A DNA stretch of 64,000 nt. It comes from Aequorivita sp. H23M31 (GTDB lineage Bacteria > Bacteroidota > Bacteroidia > Flavobacteriales > Flavobacteriaceae). The notes below the pieces were generated by a model. The model made no database searches and was not told the DNA's origin. It saw nothing but the letters and a program-made list of their open reading frames with translations. Of this stretch, positions 18,024 to 27,762 are shown piece by piece; position 1 is the first letter of the stretch, and every line of letters starts with the position of its first letter. Location: positions 372,001 through 436,000 of the forward strand of contig NZ_CP034951.1 in NCBI RefSeq assembly GCF_004022485.1. Direction: 5' to 3'. A program made the translations under genes and the position numbers.

Positions 18024-18668
18024 TCATTCCTCAAAAGTATATCGCTGTTCCGCGGTGGAAGAAGCATTCAGTAATTGGTTAAAAATCCGAATTGTATTAA
18101 AATCACGCGTTATTTCCCCAGATACCGCCACTCCAGAAATACCAATTTCCAAAAGCTCAGAAACATCGGCAGGGGTTATTCCTCCAACAGCTAATATGGG
18201 AGTTTCGGTTTTTAAAACATCCAGTATCGCGACATATCCAGCTATTCCTAAAACTGGTGGTAAATTTTCTTTGGTGGTTGTAAATCTAAACGGACCCAAA
18301 CTGATATAATCTACATCCTTCTGGATTAACACTTCGCAATCCTGCAAAGTGTTTGCTGTGCCACCAATAATCTGCCAAGTATATAAATGCTTTCTGGCAA
18401 CAGTAGGACAGGAGTCGGTTTTTCCCAAATGCACGCCATCTGCTTTAACTTCCTTGGCTATCTTATAATCGTCATTAATAATTAATCTCGTTTGAAAATG
18501 AGCGGTAATCTCTCGAGCCTCACGGGCAAGTTTCAACAATTTCTTGTCAGATACATTCTTTACACGCAATTGCACCAGCTCCGCACCAGAATTACAAGCT
18601 TTTTGAATATTCTCTAGGTGTTCCTTTGGTGAATTACCCTGAGTTATATAATGTAGTTTAGGTATCAT
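18024..18668 (-). CDS. thiE: thiamine-phosphate synthase
   Basis: 214 residues from ATG 18668, giving MIPKLHYITQG; the longer frame to 18737 adds a basic stretch overlapping the upstream gene. Joins HMP-PP and thiazole phosphate to make thiamine phosphate. Family marks: VQLRVKN (strand 2), INDDYKIAKEVKADGVHLGK, GTANTLQDCEVL, DYISLGPFRFTTTK (phosphate contact), PILAVGGIT and GVAVSGEIT. Lies 13 bp after the helicase-like gene. No other thiamine genes are in the window, so it is probably a stand-alone or salvage copy. Confidence 0.92.
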   Translation of the reverse strand: MIPKLHYITQGNSPKEHLENIQKACNSGAELVQLRVKNVSDKKLLKLAREAREITAHFQTRLIINDDYKIAKEVKADGVHLGKTDSCPTVARKHLYTWQIIGGTANTLQDCEVLIQKDVDYISLGPFRFTTTKENLPPVLGIAGYVAILDVLKTETPILAVGGITPADVSELLEIGISGVAVSGEITRDFNTIRIFNQLLNASSTAEQRYTFEE

Positions 18669-18681
18669 AGTGGGTCTATCT

Positions 18682-19326
18682 TTAATTTTCGTTCTCTTCA
18701 CCTTCAACTCTCTCCTTGACCACAACCGTTTTTGCAAACTCCATAAAATAATCCTTAAACCTTTTTAACATGGGTTCCATTTTTTCCATATACAGAACAT
18801 ACTGACATTTTTTTATACTTCGTGTGAGTAGCATTATGGCCGAGTAGTGTGATTTTTGGATCAAGAATTCAGCATCATCAACACTCAGTATTTTCACCTC
18901 GGAGGTGTTGATGCCATTGGACAAAAACAATTTGTTCATGGAGATGGGAGTCGAGATCAAAATATCGATTCCCATTGCAATTTCCGATTTTTGTATATCG
19001 ACATGAATTTCCTCGGTAGCCAAATAGATTCGAAGGTCGCTCGTTTTCAAATACTCCAGAAATAAATTATAAAGCTCCGAAGCTTCCTCCTTACTTTCTA
19101 CCAGAGCTACGGCACGCGGAACATTTCCAATCGCTCTATATTTTAACTTCTGTAAAGTTGTAATAATAAGTGTGGAAGTTTTTCCGCTATCCTTTGGTGC
19201 GACGCAATACACATTGGCACCACTTTTTATCACCGGTATGCTCTTACTTTCAAATAGAGTAGGGGTGGTCATCTCTAGACTTGTAAGTGTCTTTTGTAAT
19301 TCAGGATTTAATTTTTTAAAAGGCAT
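18682..19326 (-). CDS. stand-alone DEAD-box-like RecA domain
   Basis: 214 residues, matching only the first RecA-like domain of a DEAD-box helicase (the family is usually above 350 residues). Seen: an upstream FESKSIPVIKSG (Q-motif position), APKDSGKTS (Walker A), a motif Ib-like ISTPISM and VDDAEF in place of DEAD. The second helicase domain is absent and the frame ends cleanly in a charged tail, so this is a domain-size gene rather than an obvious fresh truncation. It may bind RNA without unwinding, or regulate a partner. Confidence 0.75.
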   Translation of the reverse strand: MPFKKLNPELQKTLTSLEMTTPTLFESKSIPVIKSGANVYCVAPKDSGKTSTLIITTLQKLKYRAIGNVPRAVALVESKEEASELYNLFLEYLKTSDLRIYLATEEIHVDIQKSEIAMGIDILISTPISMNKLFLSNGINTSEVKILSVDDAEFLIQKSHYSAIMLLTRSIKKCQYVLYMEKMEPMLKRFKDYFMEFAKTVVVKERVEGEENEN

Positions 19327-19409
19327 ATTCTATAAATGAAGTCGGCGTATTTTCTTATAAGTAGAGCAAATTAGTAATTGCGTGGGACATTCGCTCTTTG
19401 AACTTATTT

Positions 19410-19868
19410 TTAATTCTTTAAAAGTATATAAGCATTTAAAGAAGTGGCAATCAACAACCAAATAAAATATGGAGCCACCAAAAGAGATTTAAATTTTATT
19501 TCTGGCCAATAAAAAAATATAAAGGATCCAATAACTATGGTAAGTGCAGTGATTATAAAGAGTCCAATCAACACTTGATGATAATAAAAGAAAGTAGGAT
19601 TATACACAAGTGTCAAAATATAATGAAGCACCAAAAGCGCGAGAAGTAAATTTTTATTTTTCACAAGGGGCCATAAATATGCGAGATAAATGCTAAAACA
19701 TACCAGTACTACCATCCAGCATAGTGCGACAAAAATGCCCGACGGACTCCAAGGCGCTGTCTCAAGTCCCAAATACCAGTCGGATTTTGGACCTGCGCCT
19801 CCCAAATAACGGCTAAGACCAATAAAACCAAAGTTTAGTACGAGAAAGAGGATAAATCTGTAAACCAT
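19410..19868 (-). CDS. tspO: TspO/MBR-family membrane protein
   Basis: 152 residues with five hydrophobic helices (about 3-20, 42-66, 72-90, 98-118, 126-148). The family motif region is WYLGLETAPWSPSGIFVALCW at its core APWSPSG (the common form is NPPWxPP). Tryptophan-rich sensory/porphyrin-binding outer or inner membrane protein. Ligand not determinable. Confidence 0.9.
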   Translation of the reverse strand: MVYRFILFLVLNFGFIGLSRYLGGAGPKSDWYLGLETAPWSPSGIFVALCWMVVLVCFSIYLAYLWPLVKNKNLLLALLVLHYILTLVYNPTFFYYHQVLIGLFIITALTIVIGSFIFFYWPEIKFKSLLVAPYFIWLLIATSLNAYILLKN

Positions 19869-20049
19869 TGCTATCTTTTTAAAGAGTGGTAAGGATTATC
19901 AGCTAGGAGGTGATGATCATTTTTAAAGAGAACAAAGATACTATCTGTTGGATATTTATGGGGGAGGATTTATTATTGAATTTTATAAAAACCTTCTTCT
20001 GGAAATCCCTGGAGATGCGGACACAATGCGAAAAATAAAAATAGATATT

Positions 20050-20802
20050 TCATTTTGTGGACGCCTGAGCGTAAACTGTTCTAGAAAAATAATATACCAC
20101 AGGAACCATTAATAATAAGCAAATTGCAAAAAGATAATTGGGAGAAAGAATTCCTGGGATTGTATTGGTCTGGATAACATTATGCGTAACAAAGAAAAAA
20201 ACATTACCAGCCCAATGCATAGCTCCCGTAAACCACAGGGTTTTAGTTGTTATTACAGGAATTATAAAAACAATTCCGAGCATGAAAATGTAAAACCAGG
20301 ATTCGGGACCATCCGTGAGGCGATATATGTGGTTAAGTAAGTAAATTAGGGCTGAAAATATAATCAGCCAATAGTGTTTTATTTTGGCGTGGAATTGTTG
20401 GTATATAATTCCCCTTGTAAGAATATCCTCTGAAAATGAGGACAACAAAACCCCAAGAGTAAAGGGAATGCCTAGTATTACGGCAGTGCCAAAATTCGGA
20501 ATTTCAATCACCTTTTCGAAATTGGCAGAAAGACTGATTATATAAGGAATAGCATAGAGAAATATTCCCATGGGTATGCCCAAAGCGAAGAATCTAAATG
20601 CTTTTATCTTAAATGGAAGTCCCCACGTGGCCAGACCTTTCCCCGAATACCAATTGCCAAATATCCAAGCCAGCAGAAAGAAGAGAATTTGAAAACCCAA
20701 AAAGCCAACAGTGCTGTTCTTAAACACGATCATAAATTCCGCGCAGTGATATACCACAAAGAGCGTGGCAAAAGTGATCGCAGCTTTTAAACCATTTTTC
20801 AC
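20050..20802 (-). CDS. CPBP-family intramembrane metalloprotease
   Basis: 250 residues, about eight hydrophobic helices. Motif 1 is SEDILTRG (about 122-129), replacing the common EExxxR with ED-xx-TR; motif 2 His is in LNHIYRL, motif 3 in MHWAGN. These supply the metal ligands of CPBP (CaaX-protease/bacteriocin-processing) enzymes. The substrate is unknown. Confidence 0.85.
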   Translation of the reverse strand: MKNGLKAAITFATLFVVYHCAEFMIVFKNSTVGFLGFQILFFLLAWIFGNWYSGKGLATWGLPFKIKAFRFFALGIPMGIFLYAIPYIISLSANFEKVIEIPNFGTAVILGIPFTLGVLLSSFSEDILTRGIIYQQFHAKIKHYWLIIFSALIYLLNHIYRLTDGPESWFYIFMLGIVFIIPVITTKTLWFTGAMHWAGNVFFFVTHNVIQTNTIPGILSPNYLFAICLLLMVPVVYYFSRTVYAQASTK

Positions 20803-21335
20803 TTTACGGACTTGGAGTTTTGCTGTATTGAAATTAAATTAAATTTCACAAAGATAAAGAGCCTTTTGAGAAAATATTTTTGTTCCAGCCGGACTATATA
20901 TTTGTTTTCTAAATTCAATTTAATCCTGAGAACAATAATTTAATTTCCGGACAAATAGGTTCGTACAGAAATTTCTCAATCAATTATTCGTCAATCACGG
21001 ATAAGAATAGGTATTTAAAGGAAAATACATTTGGTAAGAACGTGATTTCTATATTTAACGGCGAAATTATGGTAGGAAATGGTCCATTTAATATCCGAAG
21101 CTGGAGAAGTTTCAATGTTCTTTTGAAAAAGTCAGATATATTCCTATGAGACGCTTCCCAACAATTTCTACGTTAAGAGAACTGAGTTCGATATTGACAA
21201 CAATATTGAGAAAACATAACTCGAGAATATATTTTTCAATAAATAAAAAAAATGACTTTTCCCGTTTTAATTTAAGTTTCAAATCCATACCTAACAGGAT
21301 TTTGAAACCTGTTAGGTCTTGTGTTAACTTTCAGA
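20803..21335. other. intergenic region between CPBP and the A2M gene
   Basis: About 530 bp, AT-rich. A 70-codon plus frame at 21146 has no family match and overlaps the hairpin, so I do not call it. Only the 21288-21316 hairpin is notable. Confidence 0.5.
21288..21316 (-). terminator. hairpin downstream of the A2M-like gene
   Basis: 10-bp perfect stem ACCTAACAGG / CCTGTTAGGT, 20 bp after the end of the minus-strand gene. The loop GATTTTGAAA resembles that of the hairpin at 28613. Probably terminator or member of a dispersed AACCTGTnAGG hairpin family. Confidence 0.65.
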
Positions 21336-24300
21336 TCACTCGATGGACACTTTTTTAATCGTGTTATTAGCGTTGAACGTAGGAAAATACATCAGTTCAA
21401 TCTTTGCAGGATTTAGCGTGTAATGTCCGGAATACCTCGGGACTAACTTAACTTCAAATTCGTGTTCTCCTATTGGCAGTTTATCACAAAAAATCGTGGC
21501 TTCATTTTTAAAGTTTTCTCTGTGGCTTTCATACCTATTTTTGGATTGCGTACTTGCGTAGGAACAGCCACCTGGAATTGGAACGTTGATCAAAACATAT
21601 TCCGCGTCCTTTTTTACTTTCACTTTTACTAAAAGGCTTACTTCCTGGCCCCCTTTTAGTATTCTAGTATTGGGTTCTCCAAATTGGGTGCTAATCTCAA
21701 AATCTCCTGCTTTTTCTTGTGGATTACTTTCCCAATGCGATTGGTGACTTGAAAAATAGACAGGATAGTCACCAATTCTGGTAACCGAAATTTCTTGATT
21801 GGGAACTACACTGAATTCATAAGGAAAAGTTTCAATAACCTTATTTATATCGCCTTTAATGAGAAGTTTAGGGGAAATAGGTTTTCCACCAGCGTGAATG
21901 AAATCATCAAAAATAGTTTCTACGATTTGAGCGGATTCAAAGGTGTTTCGCCAATAGCCGTTCTGACGTTTTTCAAAAAAATAGTTTCTCATTTTCGAGA
22001 GTAACCCCGAATGACCTAAGGTATCGGCTTTTAGGATTTTATATGCCAACAAAGTATTATGGATGTTGTTGTTTAATATGTTTGAAATGTTCTTTTCATC
22101 CGAAAAATAAACATTCCCAAAAAGTGTTGTCTTTTTGTTTTTAAGGATTGAATCCAGATGGTATCCCATTCCATGTACTTGCTGAAGTTCGGTGAGCATT
22201 AGCCGCTCACTAAACTCAATTTTATCTTTTCCTTCTAGTTTTTTGATGTAGTAAGAATAGTCCAATTTCGCGTCAAGCAGATTTAACGTTCTTAAAATGC
22301 GATAGGTTTCATCAAAATTTGATGAGGTCTCCAATCTCCAAATCATTTCTTGAACAGTTTTTGTTGGATCTAATTTTACTGTATAGCCATCATTCTTTGC
22401 CCACGCCAATGCTTCCAGTATCTGCAAACTCATCCAATAACTATCCTCTGAATCTTTCCACCATCCCCATAAACCGGATTTTTTTTGATTTTTCAGCAAG
22501 AGGGAAATGTGCTTCTTGATACGCCTTTCGTTTTTAAAAGGTACATCTTTAAATGTTGCTAATTCCTTCTGCATCAACAACATCTTCAGCTTTGAAGCTA
22601 CTTGCTCGTTGCATAGATACCTATATCTGATTACGTGATCCATTTCCTCATTGAGTACCTCCAAGACATCGGCGCGAGCATATAAACTTATCGGTCCATA
22701 ATCTTGATGGAAGTTTAAATCAATTTTTGTATTGTCTTCCAATACATAAAACTGCCCTTCTGTTTTAACCAAACCTTGAGGATAAACAGGAATCTCACGC
22801 AATTCCCCATCAAAATAACCATCGGATTTTTCTAAAACATATTTCACCGAAATAGAATCTTTAGCTGTAACCATCAGAGTGTCAATTATTGCGTTTTTAA
22901 AACGTTCTGTTTTAGAGAATTGAACAACGTTGTTAACCTCATAAGTTATGGTCGCTTCCTGCTCAGATTCTGTATAATTGAGTGCTTTTCCTATAGCGTA
23001 CGCGGTGTCCTGCACTATCAAAAATCTTGGAAGTGTGACTTGTGCCATCAATGGCTTGTAGGATTTTATGGATTCTTGTGTTTGTCCCGATTGTTTCTTT
23101 CCGTTCATCGCCAAATAGAAGGTTTCCCAGTTGGTGATATCGTCTGGAAAAGTGACTTCAAAACTGACTTTGCCATTTATGTCAGTCTTAAGTGTGGGCT
23201 GCCAAAAGGCATCATCTGAAAAATTTTGTCTCAAAGAACTACCCTCCAGTGCACTTTCATAAAAAGCATTATCAAAATCCGCTCCCTTGTCCTGCAAATG
23301 CAGCGTTGAAAGCAATTCGGAATCATTAAGCTCAATAATAACCACTCCGTTAGCGCCTCTTGCACCGTACAAATTGGTAGCCTCCAGTCCTTTCAAAATT
23401 TGAATAGATGTAATTTTATCCTTGTTTATTTTTGCGAAATCTCCAGTATATATCATCCCGTTAATAATATATAAGGGTTGGGAATCACTGGATAAACTGT
23501 TTATTCCTCTAATTGTTATTTCATTTTCAGAACCGGCAATCTCCAAACCACTCACTTTACCGGCTAAGGCTTTATCCAGACCTGCGCTAATTACAGCATC
23601 CCCAAAATTTCGAGAAAACGCATAACCAGTTACAACAACTTCTTCCAAAGCAGATCCTGCTTCAAGTTGAATATCCACTCTGTTTCCCTTTGGAATAATT
23701 TCTTGTGGATCGAATCCTACATAAGAAATTACCAACTCTTCTCCCTCATTGATAAAAATGGTATAGTTACCATCAAAGTCTGTTTGGACGCCTCTCGATG
23801 TACCTTTAACAATAATATTCACCCCCGGAAGGGGAAGACCGGAATCATCTACTATTGTTCCATCTACCCGAAAAGTGCCTTCAGTTGAAAAATAATTCTG
23901 AAGGGTCGTATTAATTTCTTTTAAACCTGTGGTTCTGGATTTTTCATCAAATTTTCCAGCAGAAATGATGTCTTGAATGATTCCGTCCAGAGTTTCGCTG
24001 AAATCATCTTTTTTTAAGGCTGTTAGTTTATGGACTCTTAGAAAATTTAAACCGTTGATATCCACGTGAACATCATCAACAATATGATATTTTTTATCAG
24101 GGTAGAAGAAAATCAGTTTATATTTCCCTTTGGTCAGTTGATGGAACAACCGGGAATCGCCTGGATAGACTCTTACAAAATTTGAATCATCTTCCTTGAA
24201 AATAAAGATATTCAATAGGGCTTCTTCTGAATCTTCTTCATTTTCAATCTCTAATAACAGTCTGCCAAAGCCATTTGTGGTGTTTCTTGGATTTTGAAAA

Positions 24301-27257
24301 TAGTCCCAAGTTGTCCTGATAGTTTTAATAGAACTTAAGGACATTTCATTAATTTTTTCTGGTGTCAATACGAAGTAGTGAATGCTTTGATGACTTGGGT
24401 AACCGAACCTATTGTAAAGGTATTTTGGATATCGCGACCTGTCGAAGTTCCTCATTTTCATCTTATCACCTTGAAACTCATATTCAAAATAAGGTTCGTG
24501 AACAAAAACATTTCTGATACTATCGCCCATTCTGAAAGTTACGGTACCTGAAACAGGTCCCGCCAGATTGTTATAAGAATATTTTGAATGAGGCGTCAAG
24601 AGTTGGGTATTACTTCCGAACTGTATAAAAGGAAATTCGTTTTGAAAGGTATTTCTGTATGGAAAAATATAACGATAGAGCGATCCTTGTTCTTGATCGT
24701 TCAACTTGCTTTTCGCCTTTATCCGTTCTACTTCTGCTAAAGAAATAGATTCATCTAAACTGAATATGAGTTTTTGATTTTCGGGAAAATAAACCTTGTT
24801 TATGGTGAAAATATTGTTTCGTGTTCTGAGTTCAACTTGATGATATCCCGGTGTTACATTAAATGAATAAGGACGTTCATTTGTAGACCAACTAAAATAA
24901 ACAGGTTTATTATCTACGTAGATAATGTGGATCGGAACCTGTTTTCCATCTGAAAACACATAAGGGGCGAACTGTGTAATAGAATCGCTGGGATAAAATG
25001 AAGTGCGGTAGATTTCATTTCTTGGATAAATAAATTTGTAGTATTCAATAGAATCCAACCCTATTTTATTTTTCCAATATTCAAAATCAAGTTGACGATC
25101 CTCAGCTTTATTCAGATTATTATTGTTCAGGTTGAAAGTGTTGATAATATTCCTATCCTTCCTCCTTTGCCCTAAATAGGGCAGTTGGGGAGGAGTGTAC
25201 CCAAACTTTTTGGTTAGGGAATAAGCCGTGATATCAACGCCCTCTACTGGATTTCCCTTATAATCGGTAACAGAAAGTTCGATTGTGGAATTTTGACCGG
25301 GATATACCAAACTGGGCTGCTCAACTTCAAGGGTCAACGCCTTGTCCTTTATGGGAACTGATATGTTTTCAGTTTTTACTTCTCCACCCCAAATATATTG
25401 TATTGATATTTGATAATTTTCAAGCGAGTGCAAGCGTTCGTATTTTTGAAAAGTGTCGCTATATCCCGATGAAAGTTGTTTGTTTTTTAAATAGGTATTG
25501 TAGTTGAAAAACAAATTTCTCGGATTGATAACTTCCAATTTAATGGAATCTGCTGTCCGATTTCCGGAGATTTGAAGGAGCGAGGACTGGGCAGAAATAT
25601 TGTATTTCAACTCTTCATCTCCAGAGTGTAAAACGTAAGTAGAGTAGAAGGGGTTCAACTTTAATTTTATAGGGGTTTCTCCTTCAAAAACCAAGGTTCT
25701 ATTTCCAAAATTGTCTTCCCCAAATACTTGGGTTTCTCGGTTTGTGGACAATCCATTATGCTTAAAAGCGATGCTGATGGAATCTTTTTCCAGTTTGGCT
25801 TCCAAGGCTTCATCTAAATGGAAATAGGTTACTCTTTCATTTTTCAGGAGAAGCTCATTGTCTGAGGTTAAAAGTTTTACTTCGAGATCGTATTCAAAAT
25901 TGGCAGGCGGGAACAACGAATCGGAAATTTCAATTTTCGTTTCCGAAGATGGTTCCAACTTTCTTTCAACATAGCCCAGAGTGTCGGAAATAAAGAGTTT
26001 GTCCTTAAAAAAGGAAATCGGTCTTTTGGTCCGCATAACAATCTGGACTCTTGCATCCTGAAGTACCAATTCGTTTTCATCAGCTGCTTTAATGTAGAGT
26101 TCAAGAGGTTCGTTTCTGTATTGATTCCTTTTAGGCAGTCGAAGATGTAACTGATTTTTTGCCAATTCATAATCTTCATAACTAAATGAATTTGAAATCA
26201 ACGTGTGTTCCTTTTTATCCTTCAGTTGGATGGCATATTGGGTGTCGAGTCTGAGTTTTAGGGAATCGTGAAGGAAGAATTGATATTCATATCCTCCTTT
26301 GTCATAAGGTTCCAGATTTGTCAGGGATATGTTCTGCTTATTGCCAAATAATGAAACCGCCACTGTTTTGTCGAGTGGTCGACCTCTTTTATTGACTATA
26401 AAGCTTTTAAACTTTACAGTGTCGCTCGGTTTATATTTAGGTTTGTTAAAAACTAAGTAGCCTTTAAAGTCCGCTCCTTTATTTTCGTAACAATGACTAT
26501 CGTCAAACAGGCATATTACTTTGTGATAGAGTTTTGCAAAAAAGTTTTCAGTCCTTCTAATAGTACCTGAGGACCATCCATCGACAATGGATTTTACAGC
26601 GTCTACAGGCAGATCGACAACAAATTTTACCGGGGTCCAAACATATTTTAACGGGGTGCCGTACAATACCTTTCGGGAATTTCTCCTAAAGGCCGAGTTG
26701 TTGTAATTTCTGTCTAAGTAGTAAAAGGAGGTTTCCCCTAAGTAGGTGACCTGTAACAATCCTTTTTTATTTGATTTTCTAAGTAAAAAAGCCTGAATCT
26801 CGTCGTTGTATTTTATCGACCTATTTTTGATCTTGACCTCAGCATCACGAATCAAAGCCCCATTCAAATCATAAAGCTGAATAACTAGGTCTTGATAGTT
26901 GTTCAACAAAAAGACCTCGAGATTCTGAACCGTAGCAATTTCTATCTTTTGGATATCTCTGACCGAATACGTTTTTAGATAATGTCCTGGCCCTAATTTT
27001 TTATCATAGCTATCGCCTGTTGCGAAGGAGTCAATCAAGGTGTGGAAATAATCCGTTTCTATATCGACATTCTTTTTTGAATATATCTGTTTGGCCTCGT
27101 CATCAGAAATCTTAAAAATATATGTAAATGGACTTGATTGCCTGCTCTTTAATAATTCCTGGGCAGCGAGGGAAGAACAACCACAACCAAAGACAATTAT
27201 GAAAATAAACTTCAGGAGAATTTTTAAGGTAAGGCAGCTGATAAGGCTATGATGCAT
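21336..27257 (-). CDS. alpha-2-macroglobulin-like protein with internal TonB-plug domain
   Basis: 1973 residues, envelope-targeted (signal core LLKFIFIIVFGCGCSSLAAQ). Residues about 150-1100 look like repeated MG/beta-sandwich domains. Residues 1123-1210 are a CarboxypepD_reg domain (VDDSGLPLPGVNIIVKGT). Residues 1215-1310 are a SusC-like TonB plug (EEVVVTGYAF, RGINSLS, RGANGVVIIELND) with no beta-barrel after it. From about 1345 the A2M core resumes (FPDDITNWETFYLAMNG) with thioester motif CNEQ at Cys1549 and the helical thioester domain, then a receptor-binding-like C-terminus. A trap for attacking proteases is the family role; the plug insertion may dock it to a partner. Confidence 0.88.
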   Translation of the reverse strand: MHHSLISCLTLKILLKFIFIIVFGCGCSSLAAQELLKSRQSSPFTYIFKISDDEAKQIYSKKNVDIETDYFHTLIDSFATGDSYDKKLGPGHYLKTYSVRDIQKIEIATVQNLEVFLLNNYQDLVIQLYDLNGALIRDAEVKIKNRSIKYNDEIQAFLLRKSNKKGLLQVTYLGETSFYYLDRNYNNSAFRRNSRKVLYGTPLKYVWTPVKFVVDLPVDAVKSIVDGWSSGTIRRTENFFAKLYHKVICLFDDSHCYENKGADFKGYLVFNKPKYKPSDTVKFKSFIVNKRGRPLDKTVAVSLFGNKQNISLTNLEPYDKGGYEYQFFLHDSLKLRLDTQYAIQLKDKKEHTLISNSFSYEDYELAKNQLHLRLPKRNQYRNEPLELYIKAADENELVLQDARVQIVMRTKRPISFFKDKLFISDTLGYVERKLEPSSETKIEISDSLFPPANFEYDLEVKLLTSDNELLLKNERVTYFHLDEALEAKLEKDSISIAFKHNGLSTNRETQVFGEDNFGNRTLVFEGETPIKLKLNPFYSTYVLHSGDEELKYNISAQSSLLQISGNRTADSIKLEVINPRNLFFNYNTYLKNKQLSSGYSDTFQKYERLHSLENYQISIQYIWGGEVKTENISVPIKDKALTLEVEQPSLVYPGQNSTIELSVTDYKGNPVEGVDITAYSLTKKFGYTPPQLPYLGQRRKDRNIINTFNLNNNNLNKAEDRQLDFEYWKNKIGLDSIEYYKFIYPRNEIYRTSFYPSDSITQFAPYVFSDGKQVPIHIIYVDNKPVYFSWSTNERPYSFNVTPGYHQVELRTRNNIFTINKVYFPENQKLIFSLDESISLAEVERIKAKSKLNDQEQGSLYRYIFPYRNTFQNEFPFIQFGSNTQLLTPHSKYSYNNLAGPVSGTVTFRMGDSIRNVFVHEPYFEYEFQGDKMKMRNFDRSRYPKYLYNRFGYPSHQSIHYFVLTPEKINEMSLSSIKTIRTTWDYFQNPRNTTNGFGRLLLEIENEEDSEEALLNIFIFKEDDSNFVRVYPGDSRLFHQLTKGKYKLIFFYPDKKYHIVDDVHVDINGLNFLRVHKLTALKKDDFSETLDGIIQDIISAGKFDEKSRTTGLKEINTTLQNYFSTEGTFRVDGTIVDDSGLPLPGVNIIVKGTSRGVQTDFDGNYTIFINEGEELVISYVGFDPQEIIPKGNRVDIQLEAGSALEEVVVTGYAFSRNFGDAVISAGLDKALAGKVSGLEIAGSENEITIRGINSLSSDSQPLYIINGMIYTGDFAKINKDKITSIQILKGLEATNLYGARGANGVVIIELNDSELLSTLHLQDKGADFDNAFYESALEGSSLRQNFSDDAFWQPTLKTDINGKVSFEVTFPDDITNWETFYLAMNGKKQSGQTQESIKSYKPLMAQVTLPRFLIVQDTAYAIGKALNYTESEQEATITYEVNNVVQFSKTERFKNAIIDTLMVTAKDSISVKYVLEKSDGYFDGELREIPVYPQGLVKTEGQFYVLEDNTKIDLNFHQDYGPISLYARADVLEVLNEEMDHVIRYRYLCNEQVASKLKMLLMQKELATFKDVPFKNERRIKKHISLLLKNQKKSGLWGWWKDSEDSYWMSLQILEALAWAKNDGYTVKLDPTKTVQEMIWRLETSSNFDETYRILRTLNLLDAKLDYSYYIKKLEGKDKIEFSERLMLTELQQVHGMGYHLDSILKNKKTTLFGNVYFSDEKNISNILNNNIHNTLLAYKILKADTLGHSGLLSKMRNYFFEKRQNGYWRNTFESAQIVETIFDDFIHAGGKPISPKLLIKGDINKVIETFPYEFSVVPNQEISVTRIGDYPVYFSSHQSHWESNPQEKAGDFEISTQFGEPNTRILKGGQEVSLLVKVKVKKDAEYVLINVPIPGGCSYASTQSKNRYESHRENFKNEATIFCDKLPIGEHEFEVKLVPRYSGHYTLNPAKIELMYFPTFNANNTIKKVSIE

Positions 27258-27433
27258 TTCTATTAGTCAAGTTTCAATCCGTTTTGTCAAGAAAATATAT
27301 CCGATAGTTACCGATAAGATGAAAGAGATAGGTGTATATTGGGGACAATTCTCATTGCTATCAAATATACCAAAAAATATCCTTGCCATTAAAACCCCAA
27401 AGGTTTCCTCCTACGCTGAAAAAGCTTGTGCCT

Positions 27434-27569
27434 CCGCTAAAGCTTCTGCGACACGTGGGCGGCGGACAAGTTTCAACCTTTGGGGTTTGAAAACGCTATA
27501 ACCGCTAAAGCTTCTGCGACACGCGGGCGGCGGACAAGTTTCGACCTTTGGAGTTTGAAAACACTAACT
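27434..27569. repeat. 68-bp tandem duplication
   Basis: Two copies starting CCGCTAAAGCTTCTGCGACA at 27434 and 27502, each ending in AACCTTTGG(G/A)GTTTGAAAAC. They differ at a few bases only (for example CACGTGGGC versus CACGCGGGC). The unit itself ends in CCGCT-type sequence as the hairpin elements do. Confidence 0.85.
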
Positions 27570-27600
27570 AAACTTGAAGTCTTTCTGTCCTCTAAGCGGC
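27553..27600. repeat. 48-bp direct repeat, left copy
   Basis: Begins GTTTGAAAACACTAACTAAA and ends CTCTAAGCGGC. Identical to 28550-28597. It abuts hairpin element A1, so the pair brackets the RAYT1 unit exactly. Confidence 0.9.
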
Positions 27601-27601
27601 G

Positions 27602-27648
27602 CCGCTAGCGCGAGCGTCTCGCTCGTGCCGATATAGTTGCTCACGATG
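27602..27648. repeat. family-A hairpin element A1 (left half)
   Basis: CCGCTAGCGCGAGCG-TCT-CGCTCGTG, the left hairpin of family A, followed by the usual GTTGCTCACG, without the right hairpin. Confidence 0.85.
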
Positions 27649-27762
27649 TTTAGGCGACGTTCGCAATGACCACGCTAGATAACTTTCTCGCGCCATAACT
27701 ATATGAAACGGCAATTAAAATTCAATTATCTTTATCTTCCTAACTTGTAAATTTATCGAGCA

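Larger units (their letters stand above)
27258..27762. other. repeat-dense region upstream of RAYT1
   Basis: No credible gene. It holds ACCCCAAAGGTTT/AACCTTTGGGGTTT pieces (27389 and 27473), a 68-bp tandem duplication, the left 48-bp direct repeat and the half element A1. Confidence 0.7.

Noticed and set aside
27319..27501. 60-codon plus frame with Ala/Ser-rich sequence
   Set aside because: It is a read-through of the hairpin and tandem-repeat DNA.
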